Shown: positions 11,185 to 23,749 of the stretch, piece after piece
How positions within the stretch are numbered: the stretch's first letter is position 1
Layout of the letters: every line of letters begins with the position of its first letter
NCBI GenBank assembly: GCA_050084985.1
Contig: JBITNC010000001.1
Coordinates: 16,368,001-16,432,000, forward strand
Direction of reading: 5' to 3'
Source: Nageia nagi
Lineage: Eukaryota > Pinophyta
Length of the DNA: 64,000 nucleotides
Notes under the pieces: generated by a model
Database searches by the model: none
Told to the model about the DNA's origin: nothing
Seen by the model: only the letters and a program-made list of their open reading frames with translations
Program-made: the position numbers and the translations under genes

Positions 11185-12851
11185 CTCCCCCTTAATGCAA
11201 TATTATGTAGAGAGAAGAGAAGATAGAAGAAAAGTGAAAGAGAGTACACCTTCATAAGAAATACAATTGGAGATGAGAACTTGACATCTTGAGAAGTAAT
11301 ACAATCTAGTCAAGGCTCAACTACATAACCATTTAAACAAACGGTTTATGATTCACTAGTCATCAACCATAAATGGTTTCAATGAACAAGTAGTAGCCAT
11401 TAAATAATATGTTGACATGTTGAGCCTCCATGAACTTGCATACTTGAAGTAAGTAACCTGCAATTTCTTAGAAGAAACCTACAAGCTATAAGAAGCTCAT
11501 AAATAAGATCAATTAGTTGCATCATATATTCATTCATATCAACATAAGATAAATGAACCAAATAATATTATCCATAAACTGATCAAAAAGTTCATTATAA
11601 ATCATCATAAAGATACCAAGAAAAACATATGTTGATCAAAGCATATGATAACTTAAAGAAAATGAATATACTAGTTCTTCTCATATGGATAACTAAACAG
11701 TACCCATGCACATACTATTTCTTCACATATGAATAGCTAAATAGTGCCTATAATAATTCATAATATACTCTAAAGTGTACAAACAAATTTATCACAGATG
11801 AATAACTAAAGTAAAGTACACAAAAAAGTTCCTCAAATATGAAGGACTAAGAATAAAAAGTACAAAGGTCAACACTTATACAACAAAAAACTCCTCCTAA
11901 GGGTGAATTTGGCATCACAAACATGAATTCAACAAGAATTCAAACTTCACTCCCCCTTGATGGCAACTTCACCAACATAATCGACTCTCTAAGCTTGCAG
12001 TACTAAGCTTCTAGGAGAGGTATGGTGAACAAATTGGTAGAGTTTAAGTTAGATGGACAATAGTGAAGCCGTAGAGTGCCATCTACAACTTTTTCCCTAA
12101 TAAAATAAGCTTGGATTTTCACATGATTTATTTATTTTTATGGTAAATAGGATTCTTAGATAAAGCAATGGTTGACTGATTATCTAAAAAAATTTGAGTA
12201 AGCCCTAACTATTCAAATCCAATTTCCTTCAAAATATTCATGAGCCAAATAACATCCTGAGTTGTAATTTTCATAGTTGTATATTCTACCTTTGTGGTAG
12301 ATAGAGTGATGGTAGACAAAGAGATGATACCTGAACTAATGCTAAACATATAACCATAAATGAATTTCTTATCATCTTTGTCTCTCGCATAGTCAGAATC
12401 TAAGAATCCTAAAAGAGCAAAGGTAACTTAGTATATTTGAGGGCAAGATCTTTAGTGCTTATAATATACCTTAAGATTGTATTAACCATAGAAAGATGCT
12501 TATCATAAGGTTTCTGCATAAACTTTGCTATCAGATTAATTGCATAGACAATATTTTTCCCAAAGATAGTAAAATACAAAATATTTTCATAAGTTATTTG
12601 TATGTTGTAACATCTGTCAATTGAGAGTTAGATTCGAGCTCTAGCTTGGTTCTAGGAGGAATAGGGACAGCCAAAGGCTTACACTCTTCTATTCCAAATT
12701 TTTCTAGAATTTTTGAGATGTAATTGGATTGATTGAGATAGGTACAATCCTTATATTGATACACTTGCATACCAAGATAGTAATGCAAGAGAACAAAGTT
12801 AGTTATCTCATATTCTAACTAAGTTTGGTTATGTAGTCATTGATGATTATC
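11185..12851 (-). pseudogene. Copia A RT C-terminus and RNase H
   Basis: The minus strand encodes LHYYLGMQVYQYKDCTYL and NYISKILEKFGIEECKP (copia RT end, normally YYLGIEV...Q-KYI-DLLKKFGM). RNase H remnants follow. Near 11990-12110 it ends in KIQAYFIREKVVDGTLRL, then an element-end motif TNLFTIPLL (normally ADILTKPL). Stops are numerous. The RT reading frame continues at 18258 on the far side of copia B. Confidence 0.85.
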
Positions 12852-12856
12852 ATATT

Positions 12857-14561
12857 TGTAAGTCACACAATGACACTGAGAGGGGGTTGAATCAATATCT
12901 TAAACTTTAAAACCTCAAACCTATAATGCATAAGATAATGCAGTATAAAAATTGAAACAAAACAAGGCAAGCACATCAAGAGACAATCATACAACACCAA
13001 ATATAATGAGGTTCATTATTTAGGCTATATCCCAAGGAAAATACTGCTTGGATCATGGTCCAAATCCAATCCAATGTAAAGCACCAACTTTACATTCATT
13101 TATCAAAACCAACAGAAAGGAGCACCAACCCTTAAGTTCTGCAGCACCCATTGTAAGGAGCACTAATCCCTATTTTTTATAGTAACAACTGTAAGGAGCA
13201 CCAACCCCTATATTTTGTAGCACCAACTATAAAGAGCACCAACCCCTATGCCAAACGCCAACTTGGACTTAAAATATTGATTAAAGGTTTGACATAAAAA
13301 TGCCTTCTCCATTCATAGATCCTTCTCTAATATTTAGCTCATCAAAATTCATCACCTAGTTATCTTTGCGTGCAATATGTAATCAATCTTCATAGCCACC
13401 ATGTTGCCCTCATTTCTAATCTAATCAATTTATCTCAATGGTAGCATTCCCTTATCTAATCTTCAACCTTTGTTTTGGTAGTATTCACCTCTCTCATACA
13501 TACACATACAACATCAACACTACAACACTAATCAATATAGATACCCTTGAAACTCATGTCATCAAGCCACAATTACCAGTTGCTTCAATGCGCATGCAGG
13601 CCCATAATTACATTTCTAATAGTTACTCCCTTGATTATCGCTTAATGCTTGTCATCATTAGTTATGACTATTGTAGGCCACGATTTCACTAAACTTAGCT
13701 ACATCCTTTCTTACATGATGTTTGAAACTCATTTACTCACCATGAAAATATAACAACCATGCTTCATTAACTCAAAGAGCATGCCCATGATTGTCACACC
13801 ATGTTGTTCATAATTAACACAATAATTACTTGCATTTGGTGTACTACTATTTAACTCTAGCACTTTGTATGCATGTCGGCACTCAAAAAATCATTCTTCT
13901 CTAAAAAGGCTCTATGTCTTCGCATAAGTCTGTTCTTCTATGCATAAGATATATTCGCATAAGCATTAAACCATCTGCATAAGGTTTGGGCCCTCTGGAT
14001 AAGCTCTCACTTGATTGCATAAGGTTGAGTGATTCTAACAAAGATCCTGCAGAATTGGAATTGATAAACTTTGTCAAAATAGCATCAAAATAGAATAACA
14101 TTATATTTAGCCATTTTTGAATCATTTGATTTTAGTAGATATTCGACAAAATTGGAATGAAAAAATACTGTCATAATGATGATAAAATAGAATAATGTTA
14201 TACTTTAGCCATTTTTTGAATCATTTAAGTTTGGTGGAGATTAGACAGAGCAAAGTGGATCAAATTCCTTTGAAATAATGGATAAATCAAACAAAATCAT
14301 TTTCTTCATTATTTGGTTTTGATAAATCCGTATGAATCTAGATACCTATAAATACTACCAAAACTTTGACAAAATATGTTTTCCTTTGACACCAGAAATC
14401 TTGCCTATAACTACTACTAGAACTCTGATAAAATATGTTTTCCTTGTTCTTCCTTTGACGTTAGCAATCTTTCTCAGTTATGAAATTGACATTCTTTGAC
14501 ATTATGGAATGCACATGGGCTTTGACAACAATGACCACACAAAGACGAGCGTAGATCAACA
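12857..14561 (-). repeat. 3' LTR of copia B, with internal tandem repeats
   Basis: The LTR contains three repeated zones. At about 13110-13255, units of about 38 bp carry GTAAGGAGCACCAACCCCTA. At about 13910-14030, a GCATAAG motif recurs every 20-30 bp. At about 14020-14290, units of about 100 bp carry TTTTGAATCATTTGATTTTAG-like sequence. All three zones have counterparts in the other LTR (16569-18252), so they predate the insertion. Confidence 0.8.
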
Positions 14562-14573
14562 ATCTCCCCCTTT

Positions 14574-16568
14574 GGCATTGTCGTCAAAAATCACTCCAAT
14601 CAAGATCTCTCTCCCTCTTTTTGGAAATAATGTCAAAGAATTAAAGTAAAAAATACATTGGCTATTATGGGTAGACTCCAAGTAGCACCAATAGCATGTC
14701 AGGATCAAATCACCTTCAACCAATAGTCTTGAATATAATAATAACAGTTCTAGTATACATCAGTACAACAACAACAATAGTCTCTTTTCTTCTCCATCTT
14801 CTGATAATAGAACCAAAATTGAAATCTCTAGAAAAAGTAATGATAACCAATAATAATCTAAGGCAAAAATATCAGTAGCCTTTGAAACATCACAACAAGC
14901 ACTATGCTCCCCCTTACTGTAGGCTCAACATCTTTAGGCAACTTTAACAAAATAAGAGCGTTAAAATCTTTTAATGATTTCTCACCCTAAGGATATACTA
15001 CCATTGACCTTGTTAATGATGTGGAAGTGTGATCACTTCCATTTCTTATCCAAAATTACTCAACTGGCCAATAAAATAGGTATCCTCCATTGTTTTCTTT
15101 CTCTAAACCTTTTTGTTCTTGGATTTAAGTCTTTCATTAGTCTTATCTTCTCCAACATCCTGATCATTTCTCTTTGTATATTATCTTTGGTTCATTCTTT
15201 GACCCTCATATTAACTTCTCTCTTGTCTTTGCTTTGTGGCTGATAAATATCTTGGTAGGCCATCCATCATATGCAAATATTTTTCTACAAATCTTATCAC
15301 ATGCCCATAAGCATTGCAGTTGAAACATTGTACATCTTATTTAATTTTAGTGGCATATAAATTTCTGCCAATATGACTCTTAGGTCTAATACTTTTTATG
15401 CAATTAGATACTCTATGACTATACCGACTACATCTAAAACATCTAACATTGTCATCTAGCATAGAAGCAAATGAGCTTTGATTTACAAAGTTTCTATGCA
15501 TGACATTTGATCTACATCTTGTTGTATTGTGATCATATTGATTATATTTGAAATAATAACCATAAAATACATTTTCATAGACAAGATAAGATCGAAAAAA
15601 CCTATTTTGTTGATGTTGATTTGTTGCAAATCTTATTTGACATCTTCTTTGTTCTTATGGGTAGCTTGATTGATGGTGTTGATGAGTTGCTTCTTGCTAT
15701 CTTCTCTTCTCATTATCTAGTGTTCTATGCTTCAACTGATTATTATTCTTTTGTGCCTATCTTCCTTATCTTTTTCTAGTAGCTTTGATAAATCAACCTC
15801 TTTCTCCTTTTACCTTGTCCCACAACATTGGAAGTCTTCTTTTCTACAACTTTAGAGATGAGGGTTTCTCTACATCATATCCAAGTCCAAACTTGGTCTT
15901 GGGTTCTCTCTATTGTATTAGCATGTCATCTATAATTCTAATGCTCTTCTCAAATTTGAGGTTGGTGGTCAATTTCTAATTAGCCTCATATAATTTCTTT
16001 TTCAATAAAATAATCTCTTCTTCAAGTTTGTTACAAGTTGCTTCTTTCTCCCTTATCTACAATGTGATGGCTTCTTTCCACTTGCAGCTTTAGACCCTCA
16101 ATAACTTTGCTTGTTATCTCTTCACACCTATTGCATTGTTCCACATGTACTGTTAAGGCTTCTTGCTTTTCGAGGGTTGCGTCTAACTATATCTTCAAGC
16201 TGGTAAGCTCTTCATCAGATTTGCTATAGACTTTACCACTAATATAATCTTGTGTCTTCTTAGCCTATTGAATTTGTATAAATAAATATTCAAAATGATC
16301 TCCATATTCATTCAACTTCTTGGACATTATCCTATTCTTCCTTCTTTAAACATCCAAGTCTTCAAGGGTAGTTATGAGCTCTCCTTCAAGGTCAATTAAA
16401 ACTTCTATTTCTTCATTTGGATAAGATTTCCTCTTTTCTTTTCTCTAATCAAGCTTGAGTAGATTTGAGAGCCTTCTTTGTTCCTTTGCTCTTTCTCATT
16501 ATGACTAATCTAAGATCTCCCTAAGATGGTTAAGCTTATCTTTTAGGGATCTATCTTTGATACAAATT
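14574..16568 (-). pseudogene. Copia B gag-like frame with two zinc knuckles
   Basis: Minus-strand translation, from the 5' LTR inward, shows a coiled-coil-like, Lys/Glu-rich stretch (16.4-15.9 kb), then FEKSIRIIDDML and KFGLGYD (like FEKS-E-LD-I...KTGLGYD of SIRE/Maximus-type gag proteins). CCHC-type motifs CFRCSRYSHRVSNC (near 15415-15460) and CFNCNAYGHVI (near 15310-15345) follow. Gag proteins bind and package the element RNA; two knuckles are usual in that lineage. Stops and frameshifts are frequent. Nothing pol-like follows, so the element needs trans help. Confidence 0.7.
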
Positions 16569-18252
16569 TTTAATCACACAATGACACTAAGAGGGAGGTG
16601 AATCAATGTCTTAAACTTTAAAACCTCAAACCTAGAATGATTAAGATAATGCATTATATAAACTAAAACAAAATAAGGTAAGCACATCAAAAGATAATCA
16701 CACAACACCATATATAACAAAGTTCATCATTTAGGCTATATCCATGGGAAAATATTGCTTGGATCATGTTCCAAATCCAACCCAATGCAAAGCACCAACT
16801 TTACATTCATTTACTAGAACCAACCAGAAGGAAAACCAACCCTTACATTCTGTAGCACCCATTGTAAGGAGCTCTAACTACAAGGAGCATCAAACCCTAC
16901 ATTCTACAACACCAACTGTAAGGAGAACCAATCCCTGCACTAAGCACCAACTTGGACTTTAAATCTTGATTAAAGGTTTGACATAAAAATACCTTCTCTA
17001 TTCATAGATTCTTATATGATCTTTAGCTCATCAAAATTCATCACCCAGTTATCTTTTCATGAAATATGCAATCAGTCTTCATAGCCACAACAATGACCTC
17101 ATTTCCAATCTAATTGATTTATCTCAATGGTAATATTCCCTTGTTTTATCTTCAATCTCTATTTTAAAATCATTCACCCCTCTCATACACACACATACAA
17201 CATCAATTCTATAATACCAATCAATATAGACAACTTTGACACTCACTTCATTAAGCCATGATTACCATCTGCTTCAATAAGCATGTAGGCCTATGATTAC
17301 ATTTTTGAAAGTTACTCCATCGTCTATTGTTTAAAGCCTATCATCATTAGTTCCAACTGTTACAGGCCACAATTTCACTAAACTTAGCTACATCCTTACT
17401 TCCACAATGTTAGAACCTCATTTACTTGCCATGACACTATAATGGACATGCTTCATTAACTTGAAGAGCATGCCCATGATTTTTTCACCCCATGATTTTT
17501 TCACCATGTTATTCATAACTAACATGACAATTACTCACATCTAGTGTACTGCTCTTTAACTCCAGCACTCAAAAAACCATTCTTCTCTGAATAAGGCTCT
17601 ATATCTCTGCATAAGTTTGTTCTTCTATGCATAATACCTATCTACATAAGCATTGAAACATCTACATAAGGTTTGCACTTTTTGCATAAGCTCTCACCTG
17701 ATTGCATAAGGCTGAGTGATTCTAGTGAAGATCCAATAGAATTGGAATGGATAAACTTTACTAGAATAGTGGAGAAATAGAATAATGTTTTACTTAGAGG
17801 TATTTGTCAAATCTTTTGATTTTGGCAAAGATTTGGTAAAATTGGAATGGACAAACTTTGTCAAAATGGTAGCAAAATAGAATAACATTATACTTAGTCT
17901 TTTTCAAATCATTTGATTTTGGCAAAGATCTGACAAAGCGAAGTAGGCCAAATTTTGTTAGAACATTGAAGAAATCAAACAACTTCATTTTGTTCAGTAT
18001 TTGATTTTGACAAGTCTATCTGAATCTAGATACCTATAAATACTGCTAGAACTCTGACAAAATATGTTTTCCTTCTATGCCAACAATCTTTCCTATAAAT
18101 ACTATTGGAACTCTAAAAAAATATATTTTCTTTATTCATCCTTTGACATAAGCAATCTTGCTCACTTATGGCATTCATATTCTTTGACATTGTGGAATGT
18201 ACATGCACTATGAAAATAATTAAAACTACACAAACACCAGCATAGATCAACA
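16569..18252 (-). repeat. 5' LTR of copia B
   Basis: This is a direct repeat of 12857-14561, starting near TTTAATCACACAATGACACT and ending CATAGATCAACA. It has the same internal repeat blocks (AGGAGCACCAA-type near 16820-16940; GCATAAG near 17580-17710; units of about 100 bp near 17740-17990). The internal boundary is approximate because the first bases are mutated. Confidence 0.85.
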
Positions 18253-18257
18253 ATATT

Positions 18258-19600
18258 ATTCTCTATAATCAAAATATCATTAATATAAAGAAGAATTAAG
18301 ACCAACAATTGATCATATATAAATTTGAATGTGTAGCACTTTGAGAACCTAATTATCTCAAAGTATCTGAAACTCTTCTCATACCAAACCTTAGGTGTTT
18401 GCTTAAGTGCATCTAAGGACTTCTTTAACTTGCATACATAAGATTCTTTTCCAAATATGATAAACCTCTCAGGATGAATCATGTTGACCTCAACATCTAA
18501 GTCATAATTTTGAAAAATACTCTTCATATCAAGTTGGAATATCTTCCAACCTTGAGCTACTAAAAGGGAAAGGATAAGTCTAATTGTAGTCATCTTTGCA
18601 ACTAGAGCAAAGGTTTCCTCATAATCAACTACAAATTTTTGAGCAAAATCCTTAGACATAAACCTTGCCTTGTATTTCTCAATTTTACCATATATGTTGT
18701 ACTTAACCTTTTAAACCCAATTATTACCAATTACATTCCTTTATATGGATATGGAACTAAGTACCAAGTTTCATTTCTCATAAGAGCCTCATATTTTATC
18801 TTCATAACATCCATACAACAAGAATGTTTAGAAGCATCCTTAAAGTTTGAAGGTTCATTATGGCTTTCAACTTTGGTAAGAAGGAATATATTCAAATTCG
18901 TATTGCAAGAAGATAAATAAATAGTTAGGATTTTGGGAACTTGAAATAGTATATACATAACTATATAGGTAGTAAAAAAATAGTTACCTTTTATTTTATA
19001 AAATTTTGTTATTTAGATGACTCATTAAATGACTCATTAAATTTTGTTATTTAAGAAGGAGAATTGTAATCTCTAACTTCTTCCTTCTTTCTAAAATTAT
19101 CACAATAAAACTTCATTAAATGAGAGATATTAGGATTCTTCCTATCCATACCTCATAAGGAATTTTTTGTTTAACTACCTTGGTTGAATACTTAAAGGTG
19201 TAGATAACGATATTCACAACTTTACCCTAAAAAAAGCTTAGAAAGGTTTTTAAACATGCATATAATCATGGTCCTATGGGGTAAAATGGATTGCCTAAAG
19301 TATGTTCTTAACATTTTTATTCTTAGGTTTGATTTTCAACCAAGGTAATGAACTATTTCAAGAGTTTGACCTTTATGCTCAAGTAGATAACCAAAGGTCA
19401 AGTCATCATAAGATGACTTGGTTCGAAAGTACTTGAGATGCACTAATAGCTTTTTCCTTTTTCTAAGGTGCAATGTTTCAGAAGTAAATTTTTTCATAAT
19501 CCATATACAAGGATTTTATCCTATATAAAATGAACATTCCTATGGTTGATGTGGCCTAATCTTATCAACTATGTAAGGATCATTCTTCAAGTTTTACTAT
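18258..19600 (-). pseudogene. Copia A integrase remnant and RT N-terminal part
   Basis: Minus-strand frames give ALMRNETWYLVPYP (RT entry, A-l--N-TW-LV), then FVVDYEETFALVAKMTTIRL and LLVAQGWKIFQLDMKSIFQN (canonical DV-SAFLNG reduced). Next are YVCKLKKSLDALKQTPKVWYEK and the catalytic box YINDI in place of YVDD(L/I). Upstream (19370-19450) are integrase core remnants (TFGYLLEHKGQTLEIV). The sequence breaks at 18257 because copia B is inserted. The loss of the second catalytic aspartate environment and the stops show it is inactive. Confidence 0.85.
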
Positions 19601-19719
19601 TTTTCATTTATTACTACACTTCTAATCATAATAAATAAATGCACTAATTATATCTCAAGACAAGAATCATAAATTATTTTCAAATCCATAAATAACTAAA
19701 ATGTCAACTTGACTAAAAT

Positions 19720-19945
19720 AAAATGATCTTAGGTTAAGATGGATATACCACAAGCTACAACATGCCAACTTAACCATGCGACAAGTCAAGATGCATATGC
19801 CACAACATGCCAACTTGACCATGCCACAAGTCAATATGCATATGCCACAAACAATAACATGCCAACTTGACCATGCCATCATTTAATATGCATATGCCAC
19901 AAACAACAACATGCCAACTTGACCATGCCACAAGTCAAGATACAT
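19720..19945. repeat. Tandem repeat, units of 45-52 bp
   Basis: Four copies carry CATGCCAACTTGACCATGCC, starting near 19761, 19806, 19858 and 19910, each followed by ACAAGTCAAGATGCATATGC-like sequence. The unit reads MVKLACC on the minus strand but no gene is implied. It lies upstream of copia A pol, where gag should be. Confidence 0.85.
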
Positions 19946-19964
19946 ATGATGGAAGAAAGAAGAA

Positions 19965-20515
19965 ATAAGATGGTATCAATCCATAACTATGGATAATCTT
20001 CTCAAAAATATAGAAGTAAAGTGGAATCAATCCATAAACATGGATAAATTTTCCAACAATAAAAGTAAAGTGGTATTAATCTATAAACCTGGATAAACTA
20101 CCTAAGAATGGAAGTAAAGTGGCATTAATCCATAAATATGGATAAACTTCCCAACAATGAAAGTAAAGTGACATCAAAAAAGTAAAACGACATCATTCCA
20201 TAAATATAGATAAACTTCCTGAAAATGGAAATAAATTAGCATTAATAAATTAAAGTGGCATCAATACATAAATATGGATAAACTTTCCAACAATGGAAGT
20301 AAAGTGGCATTAATCCATAAACATGGATAAACTTGTCAACGATGGAAGTAAAGTGAAATCAATCCATAAATATGAATAAATGGAAGTAAAATGGTATTAA
20401 TCCATAAATATGGATAAACTTCCCAACAATAGAAGTAAAGTGGCATTAATCCATAAACATGGATAAACTTTCCAACAATTGAAGTAAAGTGGCATCAATC
20501 CAAATGGATACAAAC
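19965..20515. repeat. Minisatellite, 49-bp unit, about 10 copies
   Basis: A unit close to GTAAAGTGGCATTAATCCAT plus AAACATGGATAAACTTCCCA plus ACAATGGAA recurs, with starts near 20016, 20065, 20114 and 20163 (49-bp steps) and onward. Copies differ by scattered substitutions and some partial units. It directly follows the 19720-19945 array but has an unrelated unit. Confidence 0.85.
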
Positions 20516-21415
20516 ATCTACCATGGAAGCAAAGATTACCAATTGCATCATTAATCATAGGTTTTTTATGTCTTTGCACAAGACCTAAGAGATTTATTAC
20601 CAAATGATATAAGATTATTTAACAATCTATTAAAGGTAAAAAACTTTTATAGATGCCATAAAGTATTTATACTTAGTATAAATTTCAAAAAAAGATTAAG
20701 GCATAAAACCTTAGGTGAGATTTTAAAATTTACTACCAATTAAATATTATTCTATTATTGATCAAGTTTTTTAACAAACATCAACCAACCATCTTAACCA
20801 ACTTGTTCAATTTGTAAGTTAATTTATAAGTCATATTTAGTGCACTCACCAAATAAATTGTAGGTTAATAAGTCCTAATTTACAATTGTTGGTTAGTGTT
20901 AGTGCATATTTTGCCTTAGTTTGAGCATTTTGTTAATTGTTTAAACCTCTATGAAGAATTACAATCACACAACAAATGTTAGTATTTTCCTTAGTTAGTG
21001 GTTAGTTACATGATAAAGCTCTAAGAGCTTTTACAACATGCTCTTGTTACACAAGAGACTTCCAAAGTTACAAAGGTAAGTTTGCATGATTCTTGCTAAG
21101 GAAGATGAAGATTCATTTCATCATCCATAACAAACCAATCACTTGAAACACATTGAGCCCATAAGCTTGATAAGTTATGAAAAAATGTTTAATAATCCTT
21201 TGATTTTATATCATAATCATTATCTTATTATCGCGTATTTATCTCCTTTATTTCTCATTAGCCTGCTTCTAAAATCGATCTTTCTTCTTCTAAATTGCTT
21301 TTACTTTCACAATAGAATTTCTCCTTTTATTATGCTTAGAATACATGTTAAAATCCTAATATTGGAAGAGAAGGTTAGTAAAGAAGAAATTCGCAAGGAG
21401 AGAAGATTTCTTCTA
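20515..21415. other. No recognisable gene; interior of copia A
   Basis: AT-rich sequence without repeats or family motifs that I can identify. A plus-strand frame of 118 codons (21143-21499) crosses the copia C boundary at 21421 and is therefore chance. The stretch may be the eroded 5' region of copia A or another old insertion. Confidence 0.4.
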
Positions 21416-22149
21416 ATATCTGTGAAAATTCGCAAGGAGAGAAAATCAAACCTAGAAAGGAAAATGCAAGAGCACCACAAAAACAAAGAGAGAAGCTAGA
21501 ATCCTTGAAACTGATCAATCTGAAATGAGAATGAAGCCCAAATAAATAGGGTAAATACAATCTAGTGTACAAAATCATGCCAACCATGAGTGAATGGGAA
21601 AATCCATAAAATGACAAAAAAGTGGTTATCACCACAACAAACTAGCTAGAAATAAGACCTATGAAATAATTCAATACTCCTATGTGAACTTAATATTCTA
21701 ACATCCACCCTTAAGTGAACAAGGAGGTAAAGTGGCACATCCATAAAAAATGAGTCTCAAAAATAAAGCCTGATCAAGTCCTCATGTACAATATGTGCAA
21801 AGAATCTACTCAAACATGATGAAAAAACCACATGGGGAAGATGTCCTCATCAACACCCACTATGGAACACTTATTGTATCCCAAGTAAGCCACACAATTC
21901 AAGGAAGCTAGGCAATGCAAAGGATTTAGTGAAGATGTATGTAGTCTATTGCTCAGTAGAGATGTACTCCAAGTTGAGAATGTAATCCTAAATATGCTGA
22001 TGGATGAAGTGCATGTGGACCTCAATGTGTTTGGTGTGCTAATGTTCAATAGGATTATGCAAAATATGGATCATGCTCTGATCATCACACCAAAGAACTA
22101 TGGTCCGATACTAAGGGTAGCCAAACTCCTCCAATAATTATCAAAGCTA

Positions 22150-23400
22150 AAGTGCCTCTAGACTCACATAAATAGTTTCTCTATACTTTGCCTCAATCAA
22201 TTATAGTGCAATAGATTGTTGCTTCTTACATGACCAAACGATGGGAGAAGTACCAAGATAAAAGACATAAACAAAAGTGGAATGACAATCATCAAAAGAA
22301 CTAGCCCAATCAAAATTTGTATATCCAATAAATACTAGATCACCTCTTATGCAATGCAGACCAAAGTGGGTAGTGCCCCTCACATATCAAAGAATCCTCT
22401 TGGTTGTCTGCCAATGAGACTCATGAGGGGTATGTGTAAACTGAAAAATAAGCCCAACAACTTATGAAATATGTGGTCAAGTATGGGTGAGATATAGAAG
22501 ACTCCCAACCAACTAGAGATACAAAGAAGCATCACATAATGGTGAAGTGCAAGTAGAAGTCAAAGTCACGCCACTTTGAAAAGGTGTCAGAGAAGGATTG
22601 CAATCCACCATCCTAAACCACTGAAGAATATCTTAGGTATATTTCTGTTGATATATGGAAATCCTTGAATCTATTTGTGTCACCTAAAAACTAAGAAAGT
22701 AATGGGCAAGTCTAAGGTATACCATCTTAAATCTCTCATAGAGAGCCTACTGAACTATATGAATGTGAGAGCAAGAGGTGCCAGTGAGAAGAAGGTCATC
22801 AACATACAACACTAAAATAGTGGTATCTACTCCATGTCTCCAAATATAGATTGTAGAATCATAGGAACATTGTACAAAATCAATGTAGAGAAGGAAAGAG
22901 CCCATCTTCTTGTACCATGCCCAAGGAGCTTGTTTGAGGCCATACAGAGATTTTCTAAGCCTACAAACAAATGACAAATCCTAGACAAAATCGACGGGTT
23001 GCTCCATATAGATCTCCTCATGTAAATCACCAAGAAAAAAGGTGCTCTTCACATCCATCTAAAATACTGACCATCCATGAGCAACAACAAGAGAAAGTAC
23101 AAGATGAACTAAATCCATCTTGGCCACAGGGGAAAAGCTCTTAGAGTAGTCAATCCCTTCAACCTGTGAGAACTCATTAGTAACAAGACAAGTCTTATAC
23201 TTTTCAATAGAACTATCAATTGCATACTTGGTTTGGTACACCCATTTACACCAAACCAACTTCCTCCCATGGGAAAGAGAAATAAGCTCCCAAGTATTAT
23301 TATTCAATGAGGAAGAATACTCAACTGCCATGGTATCATCCCACTCTTGTATACCATGAGCCTCTGAAAAAGTCTATGGATCACCTGATACCAGCTAGAG
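22150..23400 (-). pseudogene. Copia C reverse transcriptase and RNase H
   Basis: The RT begins with NNNTWELISLSHGRKLV and KWVYQTKYAIDSSIEKYK (23.2-23.3 kb), then EGIDYSKSFSPVAKMDLVHL and LVVAHGWSVF. SFVCRLRKSLYGLKQAPWAWY, DFVQCSYDSTIYI and the catalytic box LYVDDLLLTGT (about 22790-22820) follow and are intact. RNase H residues follow at 22201-22383 (GYTNFDWASSFDDCHST, normally GYtDaDwAg...rrSTsG). Stops and a frame change separate the segments. This is the best-preserved RT in the window. Confidence 0.9.
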
Positions 23401-23749
23401 TAGAACTGATGGAATAGCAAAGGGAAGGAGGGAGATCCTGGATGAAAGGTGTTGCATCCTCAAGTGTGGAGTGAGCCCATTTGGGAATGCAAATACTAGC
23501 AGTGGAAGAATATGCAACATCAATAGGTGTAGTAGCAACTACAGGTGGTGGAAGTGTAGGAGGATCAATAGTTGTTGTTGAAGCAACAACCTCAGGAATA
23601 TCCTCCTCATGAAAGACCTTAGAAAATATGTCATGGGAGTTAGGTAAGACAGAGAAAGGAGATGAAGAGGGAGGATCAATAAGGCACTCATCAAACTAAA
23701 CATGAGTGGGAAAAAAATATCATGGGTATCATGATCAATCAATCAATAC

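Larger units (their letters stand above)
12857..18252 (-). mobile_element. Copia element B: gag-only, non-autonomous, TSD ATATT
   Basis: Long LTRs lie at 12857-14561 and about 16569-18252. The perfect 5-bp target duplication ATATT is at 12852-12856 and 18253-18257. On the minus strand the LTR starts TGTTGATCTA after a polypurine tract AAAGGGGGAGAT (14562-14573). A degenerate primer-binding site TTTGTATCAAAG follows the 5' LTR, compared with the common plant initiator-tRNA-Met site TGGTATCAGAGC. The internal region of about 2 kb holds only a gag-like frame, with no protease, integrase or RT. The element sits in the RT gene of copia A; removing it rejoins YINDILIIENN to the following RT sequence. 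LTR copies are clearly diverged, so this is an old insertion. Confidence 0.9.

Noticed and set aside
21143-21499. 118-codon plus-strand frame
   Set aside because: It crosses the copia C insertion boundary and TSD at 21416-21421, so it cannot be an old gene.
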